Assembly (NCBI RefSeq): GCF_002776525.5
Contig: NC_045436.1
Coordinates: 14,481,243-14,545,242 of the forward strand
Direction of reading: 5' to 3'
Source: Piliocolobus tephrosceles
Taxonomy: Eukaryota; Chordata; Mammalia; Primates; Cercopithecidae
DNA length: 64,000 nucleotides
Within the stretch, counting starts at the first letter, position 1. Each line of letters opens with the position of its first letter. Below are positions 11,300 to 23,338 of this stretch, in pieces. The notes under the pieces were generated by a model. It was not told the origin of the DNA. It saw nothing but the letters and a program-made list of their open reading frames with translations, and ran no database searches. Made by a program: the position numbers and the translations under genes.

Positions 11300-11710
11300 T
11301 AGAGAAATGAGTTTATCAGTTAGTGTCCTGGGGTGAAATAGATGGCATACTCCAGGTGGGTCATTTGCACTGGTGGAGGGATTATTCACAAAGGTGTAGG
11401 AAACTACAAGGATTGGTGTCCCACCCTGAGGCTGTTAGTCCTGAAGGAGCAAGGGCTGGGAACAGTTACCGTGGAGACAGAACTATATGGAGAGATCTTC
11501 CTATGGTTGGTTACCACACAGGGAGGAGAGAGTGGAATAAAAACCTTATTTTACTCTTCTTCCTCCCTCCCCTTGTGGCTTGCTCACCATTGTTTGAAGA
11601 CTGGCTCACACAAGCTGCATGCAAGCTGGTCCTGCAACTTGTGCACTGTCTGCCATGCACTTACAGGGAGAGATAGGCAGCTGATCCAGAGCTAAGAGCT
11701 GAAATTGACC
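11300..11710 (+). mobile_element. Unclassified interspersed repeat, copy 1
   Basis: About 400 bp of moderately GC-rich sequence. Its last 100 bp recur at 14117-14181 plus 14831-14864, where an LTR splits the copy. Shared words include CTGCAACTTG/CTACAACTTG, TGCCATG and CCAGAGCTAAGAGCTGA. That it recurs suggests a repeat family or a local duplication; I could not name it. Two overlapping 117-codon frames here (11323-11676 and 11342-11695) are chance frames. Confidence 0.45.
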
Positions 11711-11874
11711 AACATCAAGCATAATTTACTGTGTAAGCCTTCCCTTGGAGATTGCAATCCTTCAATATACTCCATATTTCCAAAATAGCTATGTTAGACA
11801 GATTCAGTCAGTGCAATTGCTATCCAGAAGGAAAACTGATTCCTGGTGATACCCCCCCACTATCTTTCCAGAAT

Positions 11875-12185
11875 CTTCCTGAAGAACTTTAAGCAGGGTA
11901 GTAATACAATAATATTTATATTTTCAAAAAGTCAAAGTCGGTATGAAAAATGTGTGGACTGGGCAAGAGAGTGTGAGAGAATAATTAGGAGGCTGTGCAT
12001 AGTCTGGAAGAGAGTTGACTAAAGCCATCACTCAGGCTGTACAAGTGAGAGTGGAGAAAATGAGGATGAAGAATACACAGGAGCTGTTGTTTGAGTAAAT
12101 GTAGGTTTGTGTGAGAAGGAAGAGGGTCACTCTCAGGTTTCTGGCTTGGGCAATGGCAGCAGATAATTCTAATGTGCTATAGTGC
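11875..12185 (-). mobile_element. L2 LINE fragment
   Basis: Reads as the complement of L2 ORF2. It contains the landmarks TTTAAGCAGGGTAGTAATA, TTAGGAGGCTGTGCATAGTC and CTCTCAGGTTTCTGGCTTGG in the right order. Confidence 0.75.
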
Positions 12186-12639
12186 AGCTGTCCCTAGATA
12201 AGTATAAGTACCAGAAACTTCCACATTCCTTACACACCTACTGTGTTTCCTTGTTGGGGTTAAAAAAAATAGAAATCAGAAAGGAATAATTGTGAAAACG
12301 CTGCTTCTAATTTGAAAGAAAATTGTCCCTTTGCCATCCATTGGTGGACATGTAGATAGTCTTAACAGCTATAACTCCTTAAATAATCCTTACTCCTCAC
12401 TACCCTCACCCCTCAGTTCCACCTGTTTAGCCAATGGAGCAATTATTTCCTAATGGCCAGAGTTTAAATTATTGATATTTCAATAGCTTATTTTATCCCC
12501 CAAACTATTAGTAAACTTGGGTTGTATTTTAGAGGAAGGATTAAACATAGAATTGATAAAATATCCTTTAAATCCATTCATTGCAGAAAATTGCCGATTT
12601 CCGTGATTAAATTAAAATAGATTTAATATCCTCACTATT
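12186..12639. other. AT-rich sequence, nothing recognised
   Basis: No gene, RNA gene or repeat supported. Confidence 0.4.
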
Positions 12640-14105
12640 TATTTTCATGTTCCACAAATGTGATTTTTCATCTTAACAATTGTTTTAAGAATAACATACA
12701 TATGGAAATAAGCCCATCAGAACTCTACACCTTCACAGATTTTTGCAGTGAACACACCCATGTAACCATGACTCAGCTGAAGAAATGAGACATGGCCAAC
12801 ACCCCGAAAACCTCCTCAGCATCCCAGCTACTGCTCCCTAAAGGGCACCACCACATTGATTCTTACAGTATAGATTGGATTGGCCAGCTTTACAAATTTG
12901 GGAAAATGGAATCATCAATTGTGGACTCTTTTAAAAAAGGCTCTTTTCACTCTTTAACTCAGATAGTATCTGTGAGATTCAATCCAGGGAATGGTGTGCC
13001 AGAGTAATTTGTTCAGTTTGATTGCTATTGACTGTTTTTTGTTTGTTTGTTTGTTTTGTATGAATCCATTAGAAAGTGTTCATTGTACTCGTGAGGGTCA
13101 TTTCTGTTGTTTCTGCATTGGGGCTATTAGAAATAATACTGCTAATAACACTTAAGTACTTTTTCTGCCCCATATGGATACAAGTTTTTGCTGGGTGTAG
13201 ACATAGGGGGAGAAACTGCCTGGCCAGATTTAGTATATCCTCTATATCCTCTCAAACACGCTTTTTTCAAAATGGTTGTACTAATTTATACCTCCACCAG
13301 TAGTGTTAAACTACATTCTCCATTCTTGACAACAGTTGATATGATCAATATTTTTAATTTTAACAACACAAATGTCTGCATATAAAATCTTATGATTTTA
13401 ATTTGCCATTTGATGACAAATGGTGTTTTCATATGCTTAGTAGTTCTTTAGATAGCCCTGTTTTTCTTCTTATTTTGGTAAAGTGGTTAATTATTTGACT
13501 GACTTGCAAACATTAAGTCACTCTTATGTTTGGCTAGATTTGATTTATTCATGTACTTTCTTATGATTTTTGCATATTTTTTAATAAAGGAAATTGGCCT
13601 ATAATTTGACTCTCGTAGAAAACACCTGTGATCTGTTAGAAAAAAAATGATCATACTGATCTCATAAAATAACTTGGGAAGTGTTCACTCTTTTTCTGCA
13701 TTCTGAAAGATTTTGTGTTTGCTGAAGCCATCTAGGTGTGAAGAGGTTTGCTTTTTGCTTTTTAATGTTTTAATTATAGATTCAAATGTATAACACATTT
13801 ATAACTATGTAAACTTGATAGTTCATTTTCTTGTTTGGTCAATTGTGTTTTTTTTTTTCTCTATCCAAATTTTCACATTTATTTGCATTGGTTGTTTGTA
13901 ATAGTGTCTTATATTTAAAAAATTTTTGATCTCTAGAGATATCCCCTTTTTCATTCTTGATTTTAGTAGATTTTTTTCTACTCTCTTTGCTTCTAATAAG
14001 ACTCTTTAGGATATTAAAGTTTATTAGTTACTTAAAAGGATGACTTTTTAAAAATTCTTTATTATGCATTTGCTTCCTAATTTATTACATTCTGATTTTT
14101 ACAAT
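12640..14105 (-). mobile_element. Old L1M/HAL1 LINE, ORF2 region
   Basis: Minus-strand L1. In plus coordinates it passes through the 3'-ward part of ORF2 (CCCATGTAACCATGACTCAG, 12758-12777), the AAAATGGTTGTACTAATTTA segment (13270-13289), GATTTTAATTTGCCATTTGATG (13394 onward, read as a motif), and then the reverse transcriptase-ward region at about 13560-14080. Indels are many and no frame survives. A GTTT run lies at 13038-13054. Confidence 0.75.
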
Positions 14106-14181
14106 TATTTCCTTTCTACTCACTCAAGCTACGTTCAAGCTGTTCCTACAACTTGAGCACTGCCTGCCATGGGTCTAGAGG
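14106..14181 (+). mobile_element. Unclassified repeat, copy 2 (5' part)
   Basis: 14117-14181 matches the end of copy 1 (from about 11607). The match is broken at 14182 by an LTR and resumes at 14831. Confidence 0.5.
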
Positions 14182-14830
14182 TGACAGATTAATACAGGAG
14201 TTATTAAGAAATTATTTTAGGCAGTTAGAGAGGGTAAAAGAGTTCTCAGTGGAATTTTACTTTAATAAAAAGCAGCCCCCAAATTTATTTTCTAATAGAA
14301 AGCAGTCTGAAAAGTCCAGCTTCAAGAGAGCTGGAAGCTTGCCTATGTTAAATGCCGGCAGCTGTACTAAAAGCCAGGTGCACCCAACATGGCGATTCCC
14401 CCTCCCTCTTCTTGGTCGTCACGTGTGCGGGTGTCATGGCCCGGTAAAGCCACACGTGCGGATATCATGACGCCAGCCATGTAGAAGCCATGTTTGCATA
14501 ATAACACATACGGGAGTGAGGGCCAGTTTCTTCATGGACTATGTAAATGGCACACCTGTTGAAACCAATCCCTTGGGCCCTCTGTAAATCGATCACCTCC
14601 TACTCAAGCCTCTCTACAAAATCAATCATATCCTGCCCCAAACCCAGAAACCCTCTTGGGCAACCCACTTTCTCCGTATGAGAAAGCTCGCTCTCTCTCT
14701 TTCTCTTCTTTTTGGTCTGTTAAAGTTTCCACTCCTTAACCCGCTCATGTGCGTGAGTCTGTGTCGTTAATCCTCTGGGTGCCAGACGACGAACCCTGGG
14801 TATTTTACCCCAGATACCGAAGCTGCTTCA
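14182..14830 (+). mobile_element. Class I ERV solo LTR (MER52-like)
   Basis: The element starts TGACAG and ends CTTCA. It contains the long CT-rich stretch CTCTCTCTCTTTCTCTTC (14692-14709) and a U5-like end with GGGTATTTTACCCCAGATAC. It lies inside copy 2 of the unclassified repeat, whose sequence resumes at once afterwards. The 4-bp target duplication is not clear. No internal sequence follows, so it is solo. The family assignment is by resemblance only. Confidence 0.65.
14420..14458. promoter_or_regulatory. Two CACGTG E-boxes 33 bp apart in LTR U3
   Basis: Canonical palindromic E-boxes CACGTG at 14420-14425 and 14453-14458 lie in an imperfect tandem repeat of about 33 bp in the LTR. Such sites bind USF and MYC/MAX factors. 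That either is used is inference. The CpGs have been kept here despite general CpG loss. Confidence 0.5.
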
Positions 14831-14864
14831 GGATGGGCACCTGCTCCAGAGCTAAGAGCTGAAA
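14831..14864 (+). mobile_element. Unclassified repeat, copy 2 (3' part)
   Basis: GATGGGCACCTGCTCCAGAG followed by CTAAGAGCTGA matches 11672-11705 of copy 1. Confidence 0.5.
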
Positions 14865-14998
14865 AACTACCTATTAGGTACTATGTTCACTATTTTGGTC
14901 ACGGGATAAATAGAAACCGAAACCTCAGCATCATGCAATATATCCTGGTCACAAACCTGCACATGTATCCCCTGAAACTAAAAAAAAAAAAAAAAAAG
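14865..14998 (+). mobile_element. L1 3' end stub (L1PA/PB-type) with poly(A)
   Basis: Only the last 115 bp or so of the L1 3' UTR (ACCTATTAGGTACTATG, ACAAACCTGCACATGTA) and an 18-nt poly(A) are present. It is a strongly 5'-truncated L1 insertion. Confidence 0.85.
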
Positions 14999-17299
14999 TG
15001 GCTGATCATTTTCTGATAATAAAATTCACATTTTTACATCAGTGGCTTAAACATTTCCCTACTTGTAGCAGGGGTGGTGGTGGTGGTGTGTATGTGTGTG
15101 GGTGATTTCACCTTATTTTGAAATAAAGCCAAAGAGAAGTTCTAGAAAATGAAACTTTTATCCCCCAGAGGCAATATTTTGTTATAAATAGCCCTTTGGC
15201 AGACACCTCTGAAAGTGTTCAAGCTATACATAAAATTAATGAATCTACAAAATTGTGCGTATTGATTCTGTGTGCCTTACCTTACCCATGACCTTCCCTT
15301 AAGATTGTTCTAACATAACATTGAAGTAGAGATGAATGTGTCTTTCTCCCAGAAATTTGAGAGATTAAGATGCTCCGTGGGATCATTCTCCACTCTAGAG
15401 TATAATAAAAAGCTTGTGTCTCCACTATTTTATTATCCAGAACGCTGAGCACTACCACATATTTGGAGTACAATAAAAATTGATGTTTTTAGTAGTAACA
15501 CTGAAATATGTGGTCTGGAGGTGCTTTATGAACTCTCAAACAAGATCAAATTATATTTCTGCGGAGACATTTACACACCTAAAATATATAAATAATAATT
15601 TAAATGAATATGTTATTAATAATTTTCCTCTGCTGTCTCTGTCGGAAAATTATAAGACAGTTATTGAATACAACTTTTAAGATATGGGGTTGATTTGTAA
15701 GATGAAATAGTGAAAGTTTAAGTTCATTTAATTATCTTTAATATTCAGACCTAAACTATTTGCACTGAAATCCAAAATATATACATGAAAGACTTACACT
15801 CTGTACTTGATAACAAAATACACTTGTATAGATGAAAAGACACAAATTATACTTAAATACAAAAGATTTTCTTATATTCTTTTTTGTTTTTATCTCAACT
15901 GAATTGACATATGCTCTTTTCACATAAACTACCTAGCTGTTCCCAGCCAAAGGAATTAGAGACATAAAAATGAGAAAAGAGCTGGTCATTTATTCTTGTT
16001 CATCTGTCTGTCACTATAGTATTATTTTCCCTTATTTATTTTCTAGAACTTAGATCCAGTTAGTTGTAATTCATTTAGTACATGAGAGACTGTGTTAAGT
16101 GTATTAAGACTCTGGCTTTGTTGCATTTGGTTGTTTAAGTATTATTTGGAACTGTGCACATCTGGGATTTTTTTTGCATTTTTTTTTAAACTTGTAGAAG
16201 CTATAATGAACATATATCAATTCCTTATGTTGTTTTATTAAATTAATAATTATAGTATATGAAAAACATACTATAAAGTTTTTTCTCAAGAAACAATGTA
16301 ACACCTTAAACTTTGCACAATTTTAATCCTTGGAACTAAATTTGTCATGAGCTTTTAGCCTCTCTACACTTAGCTCAGTATTCAAAGCTGAAGATGACAT
16401 AATCATCTCAAAAAGATTTTGCCAGGAATTATTTCTATAAAATAAAGATTCTTACATGTAGATTATACTTGATTTGTAATATAAACATCAATTTAATGTT
16501 ATTATTTGTACTGACAACACAATATATACTGTGGATAATAACTCTAGTACTGCTATTGAAACCACTTTTTGATAAACAATGGCAGATGAATAAAAATTTC
16601 ATAGGAACATTCTTTCTACTGATGTGAAAATGGATCAAGCCCTTCTCTGCTGAGCTCAACAGGGGGACAATTTCAACAATAGCCAAAAATTATCATCACA
16701 GGGAAGAGGAAAGAGATAAAAATGATCCGTGCTTAGCTGATTATAGAATGTTCACTTACAGCATCCTTACTGGAAGTATTTCAGCGTCCTAAACCATGGA
16801 TGGTATAAACCAGGAAGAGCTACTGCTTTGCAGTGAAAGACAAAGAACAAAGGAGGCAAGAATTAGTACATGTAGTAAGAAAGCCCCTGAAGAAAGTATG
16901 TAAAAGGCCAAGTCAAGCAAATTTTAAAAACTGTCTTAGACTCAAGAAAAATGGACACTAACCATCTATTGCTGAATCAGAAAATTATGACAAGGAGTTT
17001 ATGAAAGAAAGGTAAAAATCTGAGACGCTATATAAATAAAAAGCATTCATAGCAATCACTTGATTTATAACTTGTCTGCCAGTCTAAGAAATGTAGTTCA
17101 GCTTGAAAGTAGGCAGTCTTAAAAGAACACAACATATGGAAAAGCAGGTAGAGATAGTATTTTTTGGCTAGTAGCTGAAAAATGAGTGTTCCACATATTC
17201 AACCCCCTTTTAATTTATAATTCTGGTGTTTTGTTTAGCCATTATGGTCAGGTAACAGAACAGATCACTTTTCCATTCTATAATAATCACATGATTTAG
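14999..17299. other. AT-rich unique sequence
   Basis: No gene or clear repeat recognised. A GGT/GT-rich run lies at about 15067-15100. Short frames here lack any recognisable domain. Confidence 0.45.
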
Positions 17300-17462
17300 G
17301 CCACTGCTGCTTAATGGTCTTTGAACCAGCAGCATTTACATCATTTACAAACTTGTTAAAAATGCAGAAGCTCAGGTCCCGCCATGGTTAAATCAGAATC
17401 TTCAAATTGACGAGGTATCCAGGTGATTTGTGTGCATTTTAAAGTTTGAGAAACACTGATGT
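17300..17462 (-). mobile_element. MER5A-like hAT fragment
   Basis: Reads CCAGCAGCATTTACATC, AACTTGTTAAAAATGCAGAA, AATCAGAATCTTCAAATTG and TTTGAGAAACACTGATG, the order expected for MER5A in reverse orientation. Confidence 0.75.
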
Positions 17463-17479
17463 ATAACTACAGTTTTGCA

Positions 17480-17645
17480 AGTGATTCCCAAAAATGACTG
17501 CATATTAAAAATCACCTGTGGAATTTCTTATAGGCAGTAATATTCAGGCTTCACATACTAGACATTTTCATTCAAGTGGGCCAGAGGTGAGTGTGTACAC
17601 ATCATTTTAAATGCTCGCCACTAAGTGTTTTCAATGTATGGCCAT
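17480..17645. mobile_element. Second MER5-like hAT fragment
   Basis: Shows the typical hAT MITE pattern: TTCCCAAAAATGACTGCATA, then TTAAAAATCACCTGTGGAAT, then an end close to TTTTCAATGTATGGCC. The pieces are related to MER5/MER58 but are not a copy of the one just before. Confidence 0.5.
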
Positions 17646-17714
17646 AATAACTGTACAAGAGAAAAAGTAAAGAACATTGATTTTTGAAACATCTGCACAT
17701 AAGACTTATTTGGT

Positions 17715-17830
17715 TTAGTTGTTAAAATATCAGATTCACAAGATCATCTGGAGATTCTGATTCATGATGCCAGAGTTTGAGATCATGGATTTTAGCATGT
17801 ATTGTGACATGCTCTCCAAGTGATTCTTAC
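17715..17830. mobile_element. Third MER5-like fragment
   Basis: Contains ATCTGGAGATTCTGATTCA and CTCTCCAAGTGATTCTTAC, matching the centre and end of MER5-type elements. Poorly preserved. Confidence 0.45.
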
Positions 17831-20699
17831 AACAACTGAACCAACTTTCTGGACTCTGCCTTTCCAGGATAATATTCCCATCTAAGTGCTGCTTTTTATT
17901 GACTTTGCCATCCCAGGCAGCATAGTTTTCCACTGTCATCACTTGCTTTGTATTCTGATTCTTAAAATCACTATGCTTGTAGTTATAGCCTGGAACATGA
18001 CTCATTGGGAAGCCTGGCCTTTCAGAATAGAAAAAGCGAACTTATTCTCAAGTCTAAGTAACCTGGGGAGTGAAGTCAATTCAAGCTCTTATTTGAGATA
18101 AAATAAATACAAATAGAAAGAGTATGTTCATTCCTCTGTTTTCCAGTCCTCAGTCTGAGAGCAAGACCATCTCCCAGACTAATGACTCATTACTATCAGT
18201 GGAATGTTTTGGCTTTCCTTACAATTTGTCTTCCCATTGACCCCTAACACTAGGTTTCAGTTCATTGAACCAGGGAAAATTGAGGGTTATGCAATACAGC
18301 TCTAATATATGCTACATTTGCATAATAATAATCTTCTTCCATTCACCACACTTTCATTAAAAGAGGAGACATATCTAAGAGTTCTGTGGCTCCAAAAACT
18401 GGTATACATGAATGGAAAGTATCCTATTGTGTTGAATTTTCCTAAGCTGAAATGGTTAGAAGTAAAAATCATCTCTTATTGGTTCAATGTTATCCTTAAG
18501 AGAACAAAGTTCAAGAACACTAAAACAAACATTTGAGAAAAGCAACCCCCCATAGGAAACTGGAATTCGTTGCCTTTCTAAAATTTGTGAATCCCAAATG
18601 TAATAATATGTTGCTGTAAATCTTACTCCCTTCTTAAGGCAAAGTAATCCTACTACTAGTAATTAATACATTGCCGTAGAAAACCGTGAAGCTAATAGCA
18701 GGAAATTCTTGAAATATCAAACTCATTTCTTATTCGGATATTAGAACTAAGACCAAGATAGAAGATATGGCTTGTACACCTAATTTTTAAGCTAGACTCT
18801 AATTTCACATTGCCTGAATCCAAGTCAAACCTTCTTATGTTCCCTTTTTTCTTAGCCACTGCCTCTCAGGTAGGGTGAATCCAGGTGATCCAGATTGGGT
18901 TAGCTAAGGATCATAGCTGAGGGGAACTGATTTTATATATAAACAATTCCATTTTTCACCTGCTATGCCTTTTCAGTGACTGCCCAGGCTGCTGTAGGTC
19001 ATAACAAAATTCAGCAGGACTAAGGATATGAACATTTTATTGAATATATTACCTGTAAAATGCAAAGAAATGCTCAAAGAATTACATATTTGGCAGTAAA
19101 ATATGAAGTTTTGTAAAGACTTCTGTGGTAATTGGACAATGATTCTCCTTAGATTATTTTAGATGTACCATCATGTAGAAACTTTGGTGCACTGAAACAT
19201 GGAGAACAAATGTTCCTTATGTTTTGCCTCCATGTTAAAACAGTATATGCTGAATATATTTATGGACAGGGAAAAATTATCATTTCCTATCTGAGGCTTC
19301 TGAAACTTCATATGTAAAAATATAAAGGGGGCTTTATTTAAGTATTAATAGCAGCATTTCTTCTGAGGATGAATCTATATTATAAAGAAAATAAGTTACA
19401 TGAGTGGGAAAACTTTGATATAACCCTGTCTTTGACAAAGCCCTGAAATAAAGTGATAACTATTTTTCATTGAAATGATTATAAAATTGAGGTAAGGGAG
19501 ATAAAAGAAGGATATCTTTGATGAAGAGGATACCAGCATGTACATTAAGCATAGCTTGTACACTAGAAGAAGACAGAACCTTGATATATATGAACTCGGC
19601 TAGTCAGGAGAATAAATATGAGAAATACTTGTGTCCTTAAAAAAATGCTTAATTCCTTTAAATATAAACTTAGAATATAATTAAAATTGATGCTTCTATG
19701 TAATTCTCATGCAGAATATCTCCTCGTTTTTTACCTTTGAACATGTATAACAAATTATTACAGAAGAGTAGAAAAGGAAAATAAAAATACCGGAACAATG
19801 ACATATGACCATCATTTTTAGATTGTAAAAATGAGATCCAGATAGGCAAAGTAACTTTCTCAAGGTCAAATCATGTTAGAAGTTACTTTAAAGTCACATT
19901 ACTTTCTTTTTGCTCTTAAAACTACCAATTAGTAACTACTGATGCTGATTTTTTTTTAATTTGAATACAATAAATGAAATATTTAATAATTTAAGATCTA
20001 GGAAAATATTAATTTTCTAATACTTGTGATTTACAATGAACAGATTAAACAGCACCACACTATTGGCATCAGTCATATTTCTAGAATTGATATTAAATTG
20101 ATACTCTTAAATATTAGAAATTGTGTACTATGCCATAGAATCAATAGAAAAAAACAAATGTATGCATTCTAATTTTTACAATTTTATTTGCTGTTTATAC
20201 TGGCTGTTTTATGTAATCTAGACACAGGATGGTGAAGAACATTTTCCATAAATAAATGTATTCTTCCTAGATGAAATTATAGATTTGGCTTTATGTTTAA
20301 TTAATAAACTGAGAAAATATAATAATATGTGATTACACAGAACAGGGCAGACATATTCCATCTTCCTATAAGTTTGAAATGCATTTATTCCAACTACAAT
20401 AGAATACATTAATATCTTTTAGTACAGTTGGACATCCTTTGTGTTAGAGAGATTTTGAAAAGTCAGAAATGATATGTATTAGAAATTTGTAAATTTTGTA
20501 GCTCAGAGTGCCATATTTGTGGCTTCTTGTTGCTCCTGGTATAATAATGCACAAATTACATCTTTAATTTTGGTGACAGGTTTTGTGATTTATGACTACA
20601 TTTCTTTCAAGTTTGTAGAATTCTTAAAATTTGGATGATTGATAATTAAAAGAACAATCATTTAAATTTAAAAAGTAAAATTCTACCATGATGAAGAAG
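17831..20699. other. Mostly unique AT-rich sequence
   Basis: Only a MIR fragment near 19805-19875 is recognised. No gene is supported. Confidence 0.45.
19805..19875 (-). mobile_element. MIR SINE fragment
   Basis: Reads AAAATGAGATCCAGATAGGC then AAAGTAACTTTCTCAAGGTC, the reverse orientation of the MIR segment ending in GTTACTTAACCTCTC. Confidence 0.6.
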
Positions 20700-21204
20700 A
20701 AATACAGTGAAATAGAACCAAATATAGAGAGATTTATTATAGGAATTGGCTCACATGATTATGGATATTGGCAAGTCTTAAGATCTGCATGTGAGTTAAG
20801 AAGCTGGAGACCTAGGAGAGCTGAGGGCTTAGTTCCAGTACAAGTTCAAAAGCCAGAAAACCAAGGAAGTGAATGGTACAGTTCCAGTCCAAAGCCAGTA
20901 GTCTCAAGACCCAGAAAGAGCTGATATCTCAGTTCAAGTCAAAAGGTAGGGAAAAAGCTGATGTCCCATTTCAACGTGAGGCAGAAAGTATTCTCTCCTA
21001 CTCAAGAGGGGATGAGCATTTTTGTTGTATTCAGGCCCTCAACTGATTGGGGGAGGTCCACATATATTAGCAAATGCAAACTGCTTTACTGAATCTACAG
21101 ATTTAAATGTTAATCTCATCCAAAGACACACACACAGAAACACCCACAAAAATGTTTAACCAAATATTTGGGCACCTCATGGCCAGGTTAAGATTAACCG
21201 TTGT
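20700..21204 (+). mobile_element. MLT2-type LTR (ERVL)
   Basis: Contains GAGAGATTTATTATAGGAAT, TTGGCTCACATGATTATGGA, the repeated purine-rich block around AGCTGGAGACC, TCAGGCCCTCAACTGATTGG, and the 3' end TTAATCTCATCC with the ACACAGAAACACCC block and TTGGGCACCTCATGGCCAGG. These are in the order of MLT2 LTRs of ERVL. The first bases of the LTR are missing or decayed. Confidence 0.85.
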
Positions 21205-22224
21205 AACATACACACAAAATGAAAGTAGAACAGGATGTGGAAGAGGCAGTAACATTTTTGAGAGATGTACAATATTTTCCAAAGAGCCACCCATAGGATG
21301 CTAAAGCTTTAGAGATACTTTTAAGTTATTTTATGTTACCCCTTTTATTTCCTCCTCTATTTCAGTATATTTTGCTGCTTGTTTTATTTCATACAATGTG
21401 GACTTATAAAAAGTTATTTAAAAATGTTTTTCATTATCAATAAAGTAATCCACATGATTTGGGAAAGGGGGTTTTGAAATTAAAACAGATTTCAGACAGC
21501 TGCCTGTGTTATAAATACTTTTACACATGAATTACTCAGATCATAATGGGAGATTTTAGTGCCTCAGCATTTCTCAGTTGTGCCGTACATAATAACTATG
21601 TGAATAAATACTATGAAGTCATACAGATATTACTTATTTGGCTGAAATATTGTAGCAATTGACAGTTCAGAGAATCACTTATGGAACACTAGGGTAAAAT
21701 TACATAGTAATTGAGAGACATTTTATAATAGCTAGATACTAGTTTTAAAAGCAAGCAATTCAGTATTTACACTAACTTCCTTTTAGGCCTAGGTCATATA
21801 AAATAACTAGTTACAGTGGTAAGTAAAATTTAAGTAGTCTGGGAGGAAGAAGAGTTTATAGTTAATTAAATCAGGGAATGAGGCTTTTGAATGGCTGTGT
21901 GAGGAGCTTGGCAAATCCTTCCTTCAAAAGACAGTAAAATGAGACATAATTGTTAAAAATAACCATGTTGGGGGAACATTTGACTAAAAGGGCATACAAT
22001 GCATTGATAAATATTTCTTCAAAAAATTTGTTGAATCTAAATAAAAAACATGGAAGTATGTGGTATTTTAGCTAAGGCCTGCTCCCATTTCCCCAGTTCT
22101 GTGATATGTGGCATCTATCTGTTTGGGCAAGGTCGGCCTCCAGAGTGGAAGCTCCCACCACACCTGCCACTCCATATTGTGAAAGTTCTGTCCTGGGCTT
22201 GTAGGATGGGCTGTGAGGACTGGT
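21205..22224. other. AT-rich unique sequence
   Basis: No gene or repeat recognised. Confidence 0.4.
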
Positions 22225-22420
22225 AGCTCTTATCCCCCCATTTTTCCATCACACTTACTACTATCATTTAATTATTCTTTTAGTGTCTGTCTCTCTAATG
22301 AAATATAAGTTCTAGGACAATGCTTTTTTGTTCTGTTTTGTTCAATTTTGTGCAATTTTGTGCAACACTTAGAAAATTTAATCTGCTGTAAGTGGTCAGT
22401 AAAGATTTATTAAATTAGTA
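22225..22420 (+). mobile_element. L2 LINE 3' end fragment
   Basis: Follows the L2 3' UTR pattern: a stretch equivalent to the CACTTATCACAATTTG region, then GTGTCTGTCTCTCTAATGA, AAGTTCTAGGACAATGC, and a tail AAGTGGTCAGTAAAGATTTA. Confidence 0.65.
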
Positions 22421-23206
22421 GATCTTTTACCTAGTGGCTTTATTTTATGTTTGTTTTTTATTGTGTACATATTTGGACTGATTTTAACCATCTTATTTTA
22501 TGCTGTTTGTCCTGCTCTTTAAGTTTTCTTGTTTTTTCTTTCCCTAACTTGATTGACTATTTCTTTGTGGGGTGTTTTTATATTACTCTACTTTTATGCC
22601 CTCTCCTAGATTTAGAAGTTATGCATATTTTAATTTTACTAGCTTTTAAAACTATACTGAAAGACAAGAGCAAATATACTTGATTTGTGTATTCTTATTC
22701 TTCATACTAATCGTATATTATATATAATTTATTAACATTAAATGTAGTTTTTAAAAGCTAAGAGAAAATATCACGTGATTGAGCCATGCCAAAGTTAAAA
22801 TCATTTTTACTAAGAACTAGATGAGTAAAACCAAAAGAAAAACTTCCCCCAAAAATCAAGCAAACAAAAGCAGTTGATTAAATAAACATTTTCTAAAATG
22901 ACTCTCTAAAAGAAAAATGGTATTTTATGTGAATACTTATTTTTACCTTCTCTGTTTTTAATTATAAATTTCTTGTATATTTTACACACAAACACACATA
23001 TATACTTCAGGGACATAAAGATGTGCTTTGTGGTGAAATAAAATGTTAAAACCATTATTTAGAAAACAAAAATAATATACTAGAGGTCTTGTTTTGATTT
23101 CATTTCTCTTCCCAAATCTACTATTATTTAATTTTAAATTAAAACATAGCTCTTTAATTAAAGTAAATGTCTTTAGACTTTATTTCTTAAATATGTTATT
23201 CATAAT
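22421..23206. other. AT-rich unique sequence
   Basis: No gene or repeat recognised. Confidence 0.4.
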
Positions 23207-23338
23207 AACCAACTACACATTGTTATTGAAAGTAACCTATTGTGTAATAAATATAAAAATAATTGAAATACTAACCAACTGTTCATTGTTATTGAAAGTA
23301 ACCTATTATGTAATAAATATAAAAATAATTGAAAAATA
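23207..23338 (+). repeat. 66-bp tandem duplication, two copies
   Basis: The unit starting AACCAACT recurs with a period of 66 bp (23207 and 23273). The copies differ at only a few bases. AT-rich, no coding content. Confidence 0.85.

Noticed and set aside
11323..11695. Two overlapping 117-codon frames as a dual-coding gene
   Set aside because: They sit in repeat-like sequence, have no recognised domain in either frame, and similar overlap arises by chance in stop-poor GC-richer stretches.
17300..17830. Local segmental triplication
   Set aside because: The three segments resemble each other only as members of related hAT families and do not align along their length.
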